Shown in pieces: positions 1-10,047 of a stretch of 64,000 bases of DNA (position 1 is its first letter; the number at the start of each line of letters is the position of its first letter). A model generated the notes under the pieces. That model worked only from the letters and a program-made list of their open reading frames with translations. It was not told the DNA's origin and did not search any database. The stretch is from Parastagonospora avenae f. sp. tritici 18332-5 (Eukaryota > Ascomycota > Dothideomycetes > Pleosporales > Phaeosphaeriaceae). A program made the position numbers and the translations under genes. The DNA is taken from positions 248,001 to 312,000 of the forward strand of contig JAFJTR010000015.1 of assembly GCA_022559985.1 (NCBI GenBank). The letters are read 5' to 3'.

Positions 1-679
1 GCCATGGCGAAGGGGTTGGTGGTCATGACTTGGAGGGTGGAGAGGTATGCGCCAAGTGCTGGTCCGAATGTGAACGCGATGCTGAAGCACACGCCGACCA
101 GGGCCATGGTGGCTCCTCGTTGGGCATCGTCACTGATGTCTGTCGCTATTGCCATGGCGATCTGGACGTTGCCTTCGCTCAGTCCGCCAACGATGCGGCT
201 AGCGAGGAACGTCCTGAAGTCTGTTGCTACCACCCAGAGCGCAACGCTGAGGATGTTGCCGGCCATTGACCACAGAAGCGCTGTGCGCCTGCCATATTTG
301 TCTGATAGAGTGCCAATCACTGGCGATGCGACGGCCTGGCATATCGAGAAGAGCGAGCCGAGTGCGCCGCCGAGCAGGACAATATCGTAGCGCGAATTGA
401 TCGGTTTCGCAAACGAGTTCTTGTATGCATTTAGACCCGCGAGGATCTTGGAGAGGATCGTATTCGGGTCGCCAGTCTCGTGATTGCGGTAGAACTCGAT
501 GAGCTTGGGGAACAGGGGTAATATAAAGGTGAAAGATATCTACACCTGTCAGTCGTGTCGCGTGGGAGCACAAGCGGAGGCATCGGATGACGTACCAAGT
601 CGAGCAGAAGCGAAATAAACAACACCTTGAGCACCTTCTTGCGCAAGGTCACAGACACTGGCAGCGTTCCTGAAGCCAT
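1..679 (-). CDS. MFS transporter, MFSD10/TETRAN-like (3' end beyond window)
   Basis: N-terminal part of a major facilitator superfamily membrane transporter; its C-terminus lies beyond the left edge. The start is the ATG at 679. Exon 1 spans 596-679 (28 codons). A GTACGT...GTGTAG intron covers 540-595, and exon 2 runs from 539 off the window. The spliced frame reads ...LLLDL|ISFTFILPLFPKLIEFY. Further on it shows the MFS loop 2-3 signature GTLSDKYGRRTALL and the segment GGLSEGNVQIAMAIATDISD, which I associate with MFSD10-like (tetracycline-transporter-like) proteins. Several hydrophobic helices are visible. The substrate cannot be read from the sequence. The family assignment is by recognition; the splice site is inferred from frame and consensus. 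Confidence 0.72.
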
Positions 680-1266
680 CTTCGCTGTCCAGAAAGATGA
701 CCAATGTGCGAGCTGATGACAATGCGCGCGCGCTGTTAGGTTAAATAGGACAAAAGCGATCGTCGGGAGGGGAGCTGGGAAGAAGCCACTCCGGCAGTAC
801 GCACTAGAAATAGTAACCGCGGCGTAAAAGCAATCTATCCAGCTAGATTATAATATGTGCGACGAGCGCAAACCTTAAGTTGGGTCATGACGAAGTAGGC
901 CCGTCCAAGGTTGTGAAACGATTAACACGCCGCCGAGCTGTTTGCGGCCGTCTGACAGGCCGAACAGTGCGCTTGAAACATTGCGGGTACCTTCCTGAGG
1001 CAGACAGCATCTGATAATGACAGCTGTACTACAGTTGTCGTATAGGCTATACGAAGGCCACTTGATTGTGTGGCTGCTCACGCGATGCGGCTTTGATGAT
1101 CGTCATGGTCGAAATGCGGACTAAGCCGAGGCATTGCTCCTCACGACTGTCCGAGCTACATACGAGCTAAGATGTGAGGAGTACGCACAACTACCTATCC
1201 ATACGTTTGAAAGCGGGTTTTTGTTGTGGCAATATTCTAGCGAGGTTGTCGCATGACTTGTTGAAA
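680..1266. other. Intergenic region, divergent promoters
   Basis: This 587-nt gap separates the minus-strand transporter from the plus-strand thioesterase and should hold both promoters. Short ORFs on both strands show no domain or codon pattern that I recognise. I see no repeat or RNA gene here. Confidence 0.5.
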
Positions 1267-1943
1267 ATGGGTAATGCTGAAGCAGATCGAGAGAAAGCCA
1301 TGGCAGCCGTCAGGGCCATGTTCGAGAGGTACAAACTTATTGCAGCACAAAGGCCGAAGGATCATATTGTGAGTACGGGAATCACTTTTTAAAATTCGAT
1401 CATGCTAATGCAATCAGGACTTTGACCGCGAGGTCATGGAGAGTATGAAGGTTGTAGATGCTGGCTTGGATGGTTCAGTCGCATACGAAATGACCATAGG
1501 ACCCAACTTCTCCAACTTGAACAGTATATAGCCTTCTCAAAAGTGTGGTCCATTTTCACTAACGTATTGCAGATGTGATGCACGGCGGTGCAGCAGGTGT
1601 CATCTTCGACATGTCCACAACAACAGCACTATGCCCTCTTGCACGTCCAGGTTTCTGGGAGTTCATGGGTGGAGTTACACGGTCACTTAACATTTCTTAC
1701 TTGAAAGCTGTTCCCATCGGCACCACAGTGCGCCTGAACAGCAAGGTTGTTGGCGTGGGCAAGCAGATGGCCATGATTCGCGGAGACATGAAGAGTCTAG
1801 ACGGGAAGACAACGTATTGTACTGTCGAGCACCACAAGGTCAACGTGCCCATATTACCAGAGCACGCAAAGGTCCGAGTACCATGGGATGACGTGTTTGA
1901 GAAGGAATGGAAGAAGAATGGGGATGTGAAGAGCAAGATATAG
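1267..1943 (+). CDS. Hotdog-fold thioesterase (PaaI/ACOT13-like)
   Basis: Predicted acyl-CoA thioesterase of 192 residues. Three exons: 1267-1368, 1418-1523 and 1573-1943, with introns of 49 nt each (GTGAGT...CAG and GTATAT...CAG). The summed exon length of 579 nt is divisible by three, and the phases agree. The spliced protein carries NVMHGGAAGVIFDMSTTTAL, the HGG...D active-site helix of PaaI-type hotdog enzymes, followed by a beta strand rich region typical of the single hotdog fold. Start chosen at ATG 1267 because it opens a conserved-looking helix and fits the usual ~140-190 residue size. Substrate unknown. Neighbours show no metabolic link. Confidence 0.8.
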
Positions 1944-2070
1944 CCAAAGTGCCATAAGAGAAGACTTGAATCGACCTGTGTATACCATTTGATATATGTA
2001 CAGATCTGAGCCAGACCAAGTGTAACGCCATCCAATGCTTCCTTTATTGTACACTTCTGCTGACGGGCAT

Positions 2071-2491
2071 TTACCTGCGCTTGTTGAACTTCTTCGATTC
2101 TACATATTGTCAGCATAAATGATGCTCCGCCTTCGATCGATTCAAACATACCCGCAGCAGTCCGCTTCTTCTTAGGCACGCCCTTGCCTCGTGACCGCGC
2201 AACACCTAGGGCCTCGATCCAGTCCTCCTCGTCTTCGTCTATGATCTCATTCTCGGGGTACAGACTTCGCAACTGGCTGATTGTTCCTATCCGCGGCGGG
2301 TAGTAGGAGGCGACTGAGGGACCCTTGAGGCGCTGGTGGAGGATGCGCGATCCGAGACGGAGCCGTTGGGGGTTGTATGTGGTGCTGAAGACTTTGCATT
2401 GGACCTGGGCGTGTTAGCTGATCGCATTGTATATTGCGAGAGATGTTATTACCTTCATGAGGTCCAATATTCGCTGCCTGGGAACCGCCAT
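2071..2491 (-). CDS. Mitochondrial ribosomal small-subunit protein mS33 (Rsm27-like)
   Basis: Small-subunit protein of the mitochondrial ribosome, 106 residues. Exons on the minus strand are 2453-2491, 2152-2404 and 2071-2099; the total of 321 nt is in frame. The spliced protein begins MAVPRQRILDLMKVQCKVF and contains QRLKGPSVASYYPPRIGTI, the hallmark of the fungal mS33/Rsm27 family. It ends in a basic tail (GKGVPKKKRTAAESKKFNKRR). The terminal exon is only 29 nt and supplies the KKFNKRR tail. A longer upstream reading frame on this strand (2492-2609) is not needed and is probably 5' leader. The gene is divergent from the RNase III gene, with 155 nt between the two ATGs, so they probably share a promoter region. 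Confidence 0.85.
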
Positions 2492-2646
2492 TGTTGCCGT
2501 TGACACACTCGATACACAGTGATGGCGTCGTGGATTGAGGATTTGGAGATGCTTGGCGCGCTAGTGCGGACTCCCGAGCTGCATCACGGAACTTTTTTGA
2601 GGTGACCATCTCTCACCCCGATACCAAAAACACATTACTAGGCAAT

Positions 2647-4071
2647 ATGTCGTCGCAGAAGCGCGGCAACGCTTCCAATCATTATGGTGACCGAAACCAG
2701 CATTTCAACAAGAAATCGCGTACTAGCCAACCCACATATAACACGGCATCTTACGACGACCGCAGCTCCAAACCGCACAATAGGCCTCAGCAGCGGGGCA
2801 ATTTCACCCCACAGCACCGCAACGATGAATCTTCCAGCCAGACTGAGCTCTCGGCCGCTGAATTGCAGACCGGCCTTGTAGCCTTGCTGGACAGATTTGT
2901 CGCTGCAGAAATGACACCAGACGCAGACAAGGACATTCTTCACCACGCGCGAGAGCTGCGCAGACTCGTTGCCTCACGGAACGAGAAGTCTGCATCCGCC
3001 CAAGCCAAGCGCGATCTAGACGAGAAGCGCCCAGATAAAGCAGCGAACGTCACTGTGCCGGACTACATTCAACGCAAAGTTGTGGCAGCCAAAGACCTCC
3101 CAGCACCTCCTCCAGTCACAGAGGCCCACCTCCAAGAAGCCGTCTTCACACACCGATCTATATACGCTAACAACGTCAACGTCCATGAACACGTCGACTT
3201 CGGCCTAGACTACGAGCGCCTCGAGTACCTGGGCGACGCCTACATCGAACTCATCGCTTCTCGTGCCCTCTACAACCGCTTTCCACACGTCGACGTCCCA
3301 CAGCTATGCTCATGGCGCGAACGACTCGTCGAGAATATAGCGCTTGCCAAGTTCTCTGAAGCCTATGGGTTCCCCGATCAGCTGAAGTGCAAGATCGTGT
3401 TCGATAAACAATCGAAGGCATGGAAGAAGGTCGAGGCCGACGTATTTGAGGCATACATCGCTGGTGTCGTGCTCTCAGACCCCGAGAACGGCTTTGCGAC
3501 AGCAGAGAAGTGGCTCGACGAGCTTTGGGCACCGCAATTGCTCAACTTCCAGGAAAAGGTCGTCGAGAACGCACGGGCGAGAGACGATTTGCAGAAACTG
3601 CTTGTCGTCAATGGCATCCAGCTCAACTACAAAGAAGAGAAGCCCATGACCATGGAACAAGGATTACAGAGATACTACCTCGGCGTCTACCTCACAGGCT
3701 GGGGCTACGAGGACGAATGGCTGGGCAGCGGAGACGGCCAGAAGAAGGCGCAAGCGTGCATCGCAGCGGCCACAGACGCTCTCAAGCGGAACAGTGCGGC
3801 GCTGCAGAATGCCGCCCAGCAGAAGAAGGAAGTAATGGAGGTAAGGGCAAAGGAACGGGGAGAACAGGTGCAAGCTGAGGCAGCCGAGATTGGCAAAGGT
3901 GAGGACGACGATGCTGGAAAAGCTCCTGAGGTAAAGTCCACGGAGATGCCGGACCACACCTCCGACAGTGCGAAGAAGCGCAAGAGCGATAGGTCTGACG
4001 AGTCGGAGAAGAAGAGCAAGAAGCACAAAAAGGACAAGAGGGAGAAAAAAGAGAAGCACCGCGAGGACTAG
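2647..4071 (+). CDS. Ribonuclease III (Rnt1/Pac1-like)
   Basis: Double-strand-specific endoribonuclease, expected to process pre-rRNA, snRNA and snoRNA in the nucleus. Single exon, 474 residues. The first ATG of the frame is at 2647; upstream codons lack ATG. The N-terminal ~130 residues are polar and low complexity. The RNase III signature YERLEYLGDAYIELIASRAL lies near residues 187-206, with the conserved E and D metal ligands. The second acidic helix reads ADVFEAYIAGVV (near residue 270). A degenerate dsRNA-binding domain follows (residues ~310-385). The C-terminus is lysine-rich (KKSKKHKKDKREKKEKHRED) and looks like a nuclear or nucleolar targeting tail. Size and domain order match yeast Rnt1, and there is no Dicer helicase. 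Confidence 0.85.
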   Translation: MSSQKRGNASNHYGDRNQHFNKKSRTSQPTYNTASYDDRSSKPHNRPQQRGNFTPQHRNDESSSQTELSAAELQTGLVALLDRFVAAEMTPDADKDILHHARELRRLVASRNEKSASAQAKRDLDEKRPDKAANVTVPDYIQRKVVAAKDLPAPPPVTEAHLQEAVFTHRSIYANNVNVHEHVDFGLDYERLEYLGDAYIELIASRALYNRFPHVDVPQLCSWRERLVENIALAKFSEAYGFPDQLKCKIVFDKQSKAWKKVEADVFEAYIAGVVLSDPENGFATAEKWLDELWAPQLLNFQEKVVENARARDDLQKLLVVNGIQLNYKEEKPMTMEQGLQRYYLGVYLTGWGYEDEWLGSGDGQKKAQACIAAATDALKRNSAALQNAAQQKKEVMEVRAKERGEQVQAEAAEIGKGEDDDAGKAPEVKSTEMPDHTSDSAKKRKSDRSDESEKKSKKHKKDKREKKEKHRED

Positions 4072-4392
4072 GCTGCACGTCAGCAATTAATGACCTTAGC
4101 TATTGGTTCTCTCAGCGTATTATTAGAGCATCTTCATGTGCTATCTCTATTGCGCTATTCGTCACATTGATAGCATGCACAGTCCTCTCCAACTACCGGA
4201 GAGAGATGAAATTAGAGAAATGAAAAGTGCTTCCATGTAGGTGGTAGGTATTTGTATGTAGGTGTACATCTTCCTATCTCAACATCAATCTTCCATACAG
4301 TACAATCCACGCGTGAAAGTAATACGTGCCAATGTCAATCGAATCGAAATTTTGTCTATCCCGCAATTTCATGCGCCAAATGAAACCTTTTT
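4072..4392. other. Convergent 3' intergenic region
   Basis: This 321-nt gap lies between two converging genes (RNase III and GAR synthetase) and should contain their terminators. I looked for a downstream AIR-synthetase exon here and found no continuation of that frame. Confidence 0.5.
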
Positions 4393-5685
4393 CTACTTCT
4401 TCAACGCCCGCCCCGCAATGTCTTTCCGGAACTGCATCCCCTCAAAATGTATACACCCCACCCCCTCATACGCCTTCTCGACCGCCTCCTCCAACGTCCC
4501 CGCCGTCGCCGTACTCGCAATAACCCGCCCCCCACTCGTCCTCAGCACGTCGTCCGCAAACGCTGTGCCCGCGTGGAACAGCACCACTTCCGCCGGCGTC
4601 TGCTCCAGCTTCATGACCGTGCCCTTGGCATAACTCCCCGGATATCCGCCAGCAGCTACCACCACCGTGGCCGCGGATTTCTCGCTGACTTTCAGGTCTG
4701 TGGCGGATAGCGTACCGTCGGCGCACGCGAGCATGACGTCTGCTAGATCGGACTCCATGAGCGCGAGGAGGGATTGTGTCTCTGGATCGCCGAAGCGCAC
4801 ATTGTATTCGAGGACTTTCGGGCCCTGCGGAGTCATCATCAGGCCGGTGAAGAGTACGCCTTTAAACTCGAAGCCCTCGGCGCGCATGCCGTCGATGGTG
4901 GGCTGGAGGATGTCGTTGTCAATGCGGGTCAGGACATCTTGAGGCGCGATGCGCGTGGGCGCGTATGTGCCCATGCCGCCTGTATTCGGACCTGTGTCGC
5001 CGTCACCGATGCGCTTGTGGTCTTGTGCTGGAGGTAGAGACTTGATCGTCTTGCCGTCTGAGAAAGAGAGGATGCTGAGTTCGTCGCCGGTGAGGAATTC
5101 CTCGATTACGACTTCGTCGCCTGCGGTGCCAAATTCCTTGTCGAGCATGATGTCCTTAAGCGCGGCGTGTGCTTCGACTTTTGTCTGGGGTATGATCACG
5201 CCCTTGCCGGCAGCCAGGCCGGACGCCTTGATGACGACGTTGTGGGAGATGGAATCGAGGTATTTGGCCGCGGCGTCGAAGGAGGAGAAGTTCTCGTATG
5301 CGGCGGTGGGGATCGAGTGGCGCTTCATGAAGTCTTTGCTGAAGGTTTTGCTGCCTTCCATACGGGCTGCTGCTTCGCTGGGGCCGAAGACCTTCCCGCT
5401 ATAGCCGTTCTTCTGGAAGTAATCGACGATGCCGGCGACCAATGGCGCTTCAGGGCCAGGAATGAGCAGATTGACATCCTTTTCTTTTGAAAATGCGACG
5501 AGGCTGGCGAAGTCTGAGTCCTTTACGGATGTGATATTTGTTACTTTCGAACTGAGCGTTGCGGTGCCGCCATTTCCCGGACACACGTAGATGTGGGAGA
5601 CGCGCGGGGACTGAAGGAGTTTCCACGCAAGCGCGTGTTCACGGCCACCGTTGCCGACGAGAAGGACGCGGATTTGGTCTGTCAT
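4393..5685 (-). CDS. Phosphoribosylamine-glycine ligase (GAR synthetase), monofunctional
   Basis: Catalyses step two of de novo purine synthesis: phosphoribosylamine + glycine + ATP to GAR. Intronless, 430 residues, close to the length of stand-alone bacterial PurD. The N-terminus has LLVGNGGREHALAWKL. The ATP-grasp region shows VIKASGLAAGKGVII and EEFLTGDELSIL. The PurD signature RFGDPETQ is present, and the C-terminal hinge domain ends at GMQFRKDIAGRALKK. In yeast and many ascomycetes this activity is fused to AIR synthetase (Ade5,7, about 800 residues). Here the frame stops exactly where the hinge to AIRS would begin, and no AIRS exon is visible downstream. Identity as GARS is near certain; whether AIRS is encoded elsewhere is unknown. 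Confidence 0.93.
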   Translation of the reverse strand: MTDQIRVLLVGNGGREHALAWKLLQSPRVSHIYVCPGNGGTATLSSKVTNITSVKDSDFASLVAFSKEKDVNLLIPGPEAPLVAGIVDYFQKNGYSGKVFGPSEAAARMEGSKTFSKDFMKRHSIPTAAYENFSSFDAAAKYLDSISHNVVIKASGLAAGKGVIIPQTKVEAHAALKDIMLDKEFGTAGDEVVIEEFLTGDELSILSFSDGKTIKSLPPAQDHKRIGDGDTGPNTGGMGTYAPTRIAPQDVLTRIDNDILQPTIDGMRAEGFEFKGVLFTGLMMTPQGPKVLEYNVRFGDPETQSLLALMESDLADVMLACADGTLSATDLKVSEKSAATVVVAAGGYPGSYAKGTVMKLEQTPAEVVLFHAGTAFADDVLRTSGGRVIASTATAGTLEEAVEKAYEGVGCIHFEGMQFRKDIAGRALKK

Positions 5686-5900
5686 TGCGAAGATGTGGTG
5701 TTGTTGCGATGATCGGAGCTGTCGCGAAATAATTTTTGGGTCGGAAAGGAAGGTGCCCCGCCGTGGGGTAATGCAGGGATATCTGCGCGGGATGAGATCA
5801 TATCAAGCACTTAGTGCAGGTACCAGCTCGAGGTTGATGTAACGTGTGAGATTGAAAGAAATCTATGGGTATCGCCCGTTCTGTATTTCCTACCACCTGT

Positions 5901-8900
5901 TCAGCGTACCTCGTCTCCACTACTTAAGAATAACTCCACGGTCTTCACCATCCGCTCCTTCCTCGCGGCCTTGTCTTTCTCCTTGAGTTTCGCCTCCTCT
6001 TTGCACCTAAACATAGCACTGGAGAAAATGACGGCATAGTTCCTGATGATCAGTTGCTTCACGGCAACCTCGTGCACCTTGCTCAGCGTCCGTCTGCGTA
6101 CCTTGACGTTTGGGCTGGCTGGGAGATCCACGCTTGTTCGAGGAGTTTCTGGCTGGGGTTTTGAGGCCTCGCTGATCTGATTCGCGATGTTCTGGAGAAA
6201 GGAGAGTAGAAGCAAGAAGGACGCGTTGTGACTAGGCGCCGAAGCCAGGATCTCGAGTGCCCACATCTTCTCGTCGTCCGGGTCGATATACTGCCTGGAC
6301 TTTTCGCGCGTGACTAGACCCTCCTCTAACTTCTCCCACAGACTCTTTGTGATGACGCCATCCGTCAAGCTCGACAAAAATGTAATCAGCACTTCTGAAA
6401 GCATCTCGACCTTCTCCGTACTTCGAGTCTCCGGCTCAAATGCGTCTGCGAAGGAGATGTCGCAATCGAGTGCATCGTACAGTGCCGCCAACTCCTCCTC
6501 ATGGGCTAAATTCCCATCGTTCGAAGTCTTGTGATTCTTGACAAATGGCCACCCGGCATTATCTTTGAAAGGCGCCCGCTCGCCCTCGCTCTTGGTCATT
6601 TCCCACTCCGCAAGCGTCCTTTCGGTCATGTTTTCTATCGATTCCGTCAGCCGGAACAATTCCCGAGGTACGCTCCATTTTACCTCGCCACGATCCGGTA
6701 TCTGATTTTGCAACTTCCTGATACCGCCCTCGGGAATCTTGATGAGTTTGTCGACTGTCCGGGCAAGTGCAGATGGGAGCCAGTGTGCGCGCAGGGGCAG
6801 GAAGTGGTCGCGTCCATTTTCAACCCGTAGCACAAGAACATCCTCGAGAGTTTGCTCGCCCTCGTTAAGGTTGCGCACCGCGCTCACACTCTCAATCTTC
6901 AGCTTGAGTTCAGCATTAACGACCTCAGCTGGTGCCAGAGTGTAACGCTCGTGGACATCATCTGGTGCCGGTCGCTCGCGCTTGTCGGGTTCGCGATCGA
7001 AAGTCACCGAGAGCCAAGCTGGGAACGGTCCTGCATTTTGATCCTGGTCGACTGGGCGATCCGCGAAGCCGAATGTTGCAGGTACTCTTCCTGTGTTGGC
7101 GATGGTAATGGCCCGGCGCTTCGACTTGGCGAACTTGACGTCGTCAAAATCGACCCCTTCGAAGGTGCTATTTGTCTTGCTGGAATCATCAGATGACGAA
7201 GAGCCAGTTGCGCGATCCACAACTACTGCGATGGATGGCCGGCCTTCGTTCTCCTGTCGGTCTAGCTCACGCACTATTTCTGCGTGTATTGCGGCCTTGA
7301 GATCCGGAACCACTGCGTCGTATTTGAGCGAAAAGACCGCGTCCAAAGGCTTGTGGTCAGAGCTCAGTACGCGCATATGAGTCGTGTAATATTCGAGCAG
7401 GATCTCGTCTGTAAGACCGTCCTTGGTAGTGACAACTTCGGGCACGGGGTCTTCGTCATCTTCATACTCGTCGTAAGCGCCAGGTACGTTCTCGCCGTCA
7501 GTATCTGGGTTGTAGTCGAACAATATGTCTTCGTCACCAGCCAGGTCCATGCCCTTTGCTCGCATGTCCTCATCTTTCTTGCGAGCTGCTTCTTGCTCTT
7601 TCGCCTTTGCATCGTAGCGTTGCTTTGCCGCCCTCGTCCGATAGAGAATCCGGTCGCACCAACTAGGACAACGACGCTTTTCGCTCGAATCGAACACGCC
7701 AACTGTGCCGACGTCATACTTGTAGGACGGCAAGAAGCGTACCGGCCCCTCTTCCCAACCGTCGTGAAATGCTTTGCCACTTTTCATCTGCTGGTGTAGC
7801 TCATCGTGCGGCAACAGCGACGCGATCGTCGTCTGAAGTGAGGCGGGATCAAGCTCTGGCGGTAGTGGCATGCTGTCTTGCTCCATGGAGGTCTTTGAGC
7901 CATAGTCGGAGTCATTAGATGTGGATGGTCGACCTTGGTCATCATGGTCATGGTGTTTGGTGTGTATAGTGAATAGCCGTCGTACATCATCACCCGGCAT
8001 GCCCTCCAGTCGGTAGTTCAGATCGCCGAACCAGAAGGCGAACTCTTCGTCGCCCAGCCCCTCTCCCTGATTTTGTGATGAGCCGAGCGAGTCTATAATC
8101 GGTTCGAAACGAGTTCTCGTATTGATCTGGGACACATCCCAGTTGCGACGCTCGAGTGATGCTTTGTCAGCTCCAGCAGCAAGATGAGAGTTGACAAAGA
8201 CGAGTCGTGTGGTCTCTCCCAGCACGATACGGGAGGTGACTGCTCCTTTGTTGCCCATGTACCCCATCAGCCCCGTGCCCACGCTGGTCGTACTGACATT
8301 CTTGATCTGCGGGTACACTTCAGGTGAAGCGTATATGATTAGCCACAGTCCGATCAGCTGCTGCTCTGCAACCGATTTGTAACCTTTGGGCAGCGCACCC
8401 TCGAGGGATGCTTTCCACCGGTTCGCAGCCGAGGGATCAGTGAATGGTCGTAGGGCCTCAGTAGCTGAGGTTATGTCGACAATCTCCTGCAAGCCTAGTA
8501 CATAGATGTCCACCTCTTCGCCTCCTGGCACGGATCCAGGGTCATGATGTGGAATGGTGGGAGTGGCTTTGGCATGTCTTGCTTCCTGCGATGCCACTCT
8601 CTCTTTGTTACTCTCGCTGTGGTTTTCTCGAGCATCTATTCCCAGACCTGCCATAGCTTCTTCCACGCCCTTGCCCTTGACGAACCATGCACCAACATCT
8701 TGCTCTGTGCCTTTTTGCGCCGCCGTGTTCCACGTACCAACTTTGATGCGGACATTGCGCTGTCGGGTATACTCGGATCTTCGGTCATAAAGCGCCTGCG
8801 AGAGCGACGTTTGATGGGTCGTGATGGAGGCTATGCTGGGCGTGCGTCCGTCTGGGAATGCGCCGGGAATTTGCGCGTTGAGATGTTCCGTCGAGCGCAC

Positions 8901-8924
8901 CGAGGGGCTCGCTGAGGACGGCAT
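5901..8924 (-). CDS. Inositol polyphosphate 5-phosphatase, OCRL/INPP5B type
   Basis: Predicted phosphoinositide 5-phosphatase acting on PI(4,5)P2-type lipids at endomembranes. Intronless; 1007 residues from the ATG at 8924. The open frame extends 69 codons further up to 9131, but that part is compositionally unlike the rest and overlaps the promoter shared with the Dcp1 gene. Catalytic signatures are present: FWFGDLNYRLEG (near residue 298), CPSWCDRILYRT (near 420) and LSSDHKPLDAVFSL (near 525). An ASH-like beta domain follows (ARSKRRAITIANTGRVPATFGF equivalent region, near 600-750). The C-terminal third resembles the RhoGAP-like domain of OCRL. That domain order (5-phosphatase, ASH, RhoGAP) is diagnostic. 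A GTACGC immediately before the stop could be a donor for an alternative last exon. Confidence 0.87.
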   Translation of the reverse strand: MPSSASPSVRSTEHLNAQIPGAFPDGRTPSIASITTHQTSLSQALYDRRSEYTRQRNVRIKVGTWNTAAQKGTEQDVGAWFVKGKGVEEAMAGLGIDARENHSESNKERVASQEARHAKATPTIPHHDPGSVPGGEEVDIYVLGLQEIVDITSATEALRPFTDPSAANRWKASLEGALPKGYKSVAEQQLIGLWLIIYASPEVYPQIKNVSTTSVGTGLMGYMGNKGAVTSRIVLGETTRLVFVNSHLAAGADKASLERRNWDVSQINTRTRFEPIIDSLGSSQNQGEGLGDEEFAFWFGDLNYRLEGMPGDDVRRLFTIHTKHHDHDDQGRPSTSNDSDYGSKTSMEQDSMPLPPELDPASLQTTIASLLPHDELHQQMKSGKAFHDGWEEGPVRFLPSYKYDVGTVGVFDSSEKRRCPSWCDRILYRTRAAKQRYDAKAKEQEAARKKDEDMRAKGMDLAGDEDILFDYNPDTDGENVPGAYDEYEDDEDPVPEVVTTKDGLTDEILLEYYTTHMRVLSSDHKPLDAVFSLKYDAVVPDLKAAIHAEIVRELDRQENEGRPSIAVVVDRATGSSSSDDSSKTNSTFEGVDFDDVKFAKSKRRAITIANTGRVPATFGFADRPVDQDQNAGPFPAWLSVTFDREPDKRERPAPDDVHERYTLAPAEVVNAELKLKIESVSAVRNLNEGEQTLEDVLVLRVENGRDHFLPLRAHWLPSALARTVDKLIKIPEGGIRKLQNQIPDRGEVKWSVPRELFRLTESIENMTERTLAEWEMTKSEGERAPFKDNAGWPFVKNHKTSNDGNLAHEEELAALYDALDCDISFADAFEPETRSTEKVEMLSEVLITFLSSLTDGVITKSLWEKLEEGLVTREKSRQYIDPDDEKMWALEILASAPSHNASFLLLLSFLQNIANQISEASKPQPETPRTSVDLPASPNVKVRRRTLSKVHEVAVKQLIIRNYAVIFSSAMFRCKEEAKLKEKDKAARKERMVKTVELFLSSGDEVR

Positions 8925-9231
8925 GGCGGCCTTGTGGGGAAGGAGGGGTGTGTGAGGTTTGACGACAGTATTGCTGTGATACTGTGTGGGCCATGTGCGG
9001 GTCACATACTGGCGAGTGGTGAATAGCGTTGCATCAGCAAGCGCAGTTGAGCCACAGCATTGTAAGGGAGTCGACGGCCCAGGGCAATGACGTTGGTGGG
9101 GTGGCTGCCCTTGATGGCGGTGCGTGGCCAAAGCTTCTAATTTCTAGCTAAGAGCTCCTCTGCATCAACGACGCGACTCATCCAAGACCACTATCACAAC
9201 ATTTTACTCACTCACTCCAACGGCAACAGCC
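8925..9231. promoter_or_regulatory. Divergent promoter, 5-phosphatase / Dcp1
   Basis: The 307 nt between the two opposite start codons must hold both promoters. A CT-rich stretch lies directly upstream of the Dcp1 ATG (9190-9231), as is common in fungal promoters. No specific factor site is claimed. Confidence 0.4.
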
Positions 9232-10041
9232 ATGGCACCCAACAAGGCCAGAGCGCGCAACCAGCAGTCTCAAGCACCGCAGCCCTCCGACTACGAGACA
9301 GATGCCCCGCCACCAGCACTCGATGTGCCGCTGCCTCCCCCGCGCTCTAACGAGGAGCTGAACCTCTCCGTCCTGCGACGCGTCTACCCCGAGGTGATTG
9401 CCATAGAGCACGTGACATCGTTTGTCGCCCTATATGTCTTTAAGCTCGAGACTCAGACCTGGGAAAAGGTCGGCACCGAGGGCACCCTCTTCATCTGCCA
9501 ATTGACCCCCGCGTCCAACGGCGCTGAGCGATATTGCGTTGTCATACTCAACCGCAAGGGCCTCGACAACTTCTACCTCGAACTCACAAGTAGCGACGAC
9601 ATGGAAATATCCGAGCCTTACATCATTGTGCAAGGCGACCAAGTCTACGGCCTCTGGATCTTCGCCGACCCGCCGCCTGCCACAACCGCCAACAGCCTTG
9701 CCGAAACCGCCGAGAAGATCATGGAGATTGCTGACAGGGCGAAAGCAAGCCGTGACGCCAAGGATAGAGAAGGCAAGAACAGTGTTAAACAGGCCGTCGA
9801 ACAGACCGAGGCCGCTTCGTCTGCGCCCATGGGCCGTCAGCTCTCGCTTCGCCAATTGTTTGGCCAACAGCGCGATCAAGATGCCGAATTCAGCGTCAAT
9901 AGTCACAACGGCGGCCCACCGCCGAACATGTACGCGCAACAGGCAGCCTACATGCCACCACCAAACCCTGCACCAGCACAGCAAGACGTGCTAGGTCAGC
10001 TTTTCATGAAAGCCAAGCACGATTACAATGGCTTTGGCTGA
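9232..10041 (+). CDS. mRNA-decapping factor Dcp1
   Basis: Activator subunit of the Dcp1-Dcp2 decapping complex in cytoplasmic 5'-3' mRNA decay. Single exon, 269 residues. The EVH1-like domain occupies about residues 35-150 and includes NLSVLRRVYPEVIAIEH, KLETQTWEKVGTEGTLFI and GLWIFADPP, all typical of Dcp1. After a charged linker come two short leucine motifs, LSLRQLFGQQ (near 205) and VLGQLFMKAKHDYNG at the very C-terminus; such helical motifs are expected in fungal and metazoan Dcp1 tails. The stop is TGA at 10039-10041, and the same frame stays open for another 267 codons after it (next entry). That makes the exact 3' structure of this gene worth testing. Confidence 0.88.
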   Translation: MAPNKARARNQQSQAPQPSDYETDAPPPALDVPLPPPRSNEELNLSVLRRVYPEVIAIEHVTSFVALYVFKLETQTWEKVGTEGTLFICQLTPASNGAERYCVVILNRKGLDNFYLELTSSDDMEISEPYIIVQGDQVYGLWIFADPPPATTANSLAETAEKIMEIADRAKASRDAKDREGKNSVKQAVEQTEAASSAPMGRQLSLRQLFGQQRDQDAEFSVNSHNGGPPPNMYAQQAAYMPPPNPAPAQQDVLGQLFMKAKHDYNGFG

Positions 10042-10047
10042 TACTTT

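Noticed and set aside
2492..2609. Upstream minus-strand extension of the mS33 frame (MVTSKKFRDAARES...)
   Set aside because: The internal start MAVPRQRILDLMK and its intron match the mS33 family exactly, and the extension overlaps the promoter shared with RNase III.
8925..9131. N-terminal 69-residue extension of the 5-phosphatase
   Set aside because: It is His/Gln/Pro-rich, unlike the rest, and overlaps the divergent promoter. ATG 8924 is preferred.
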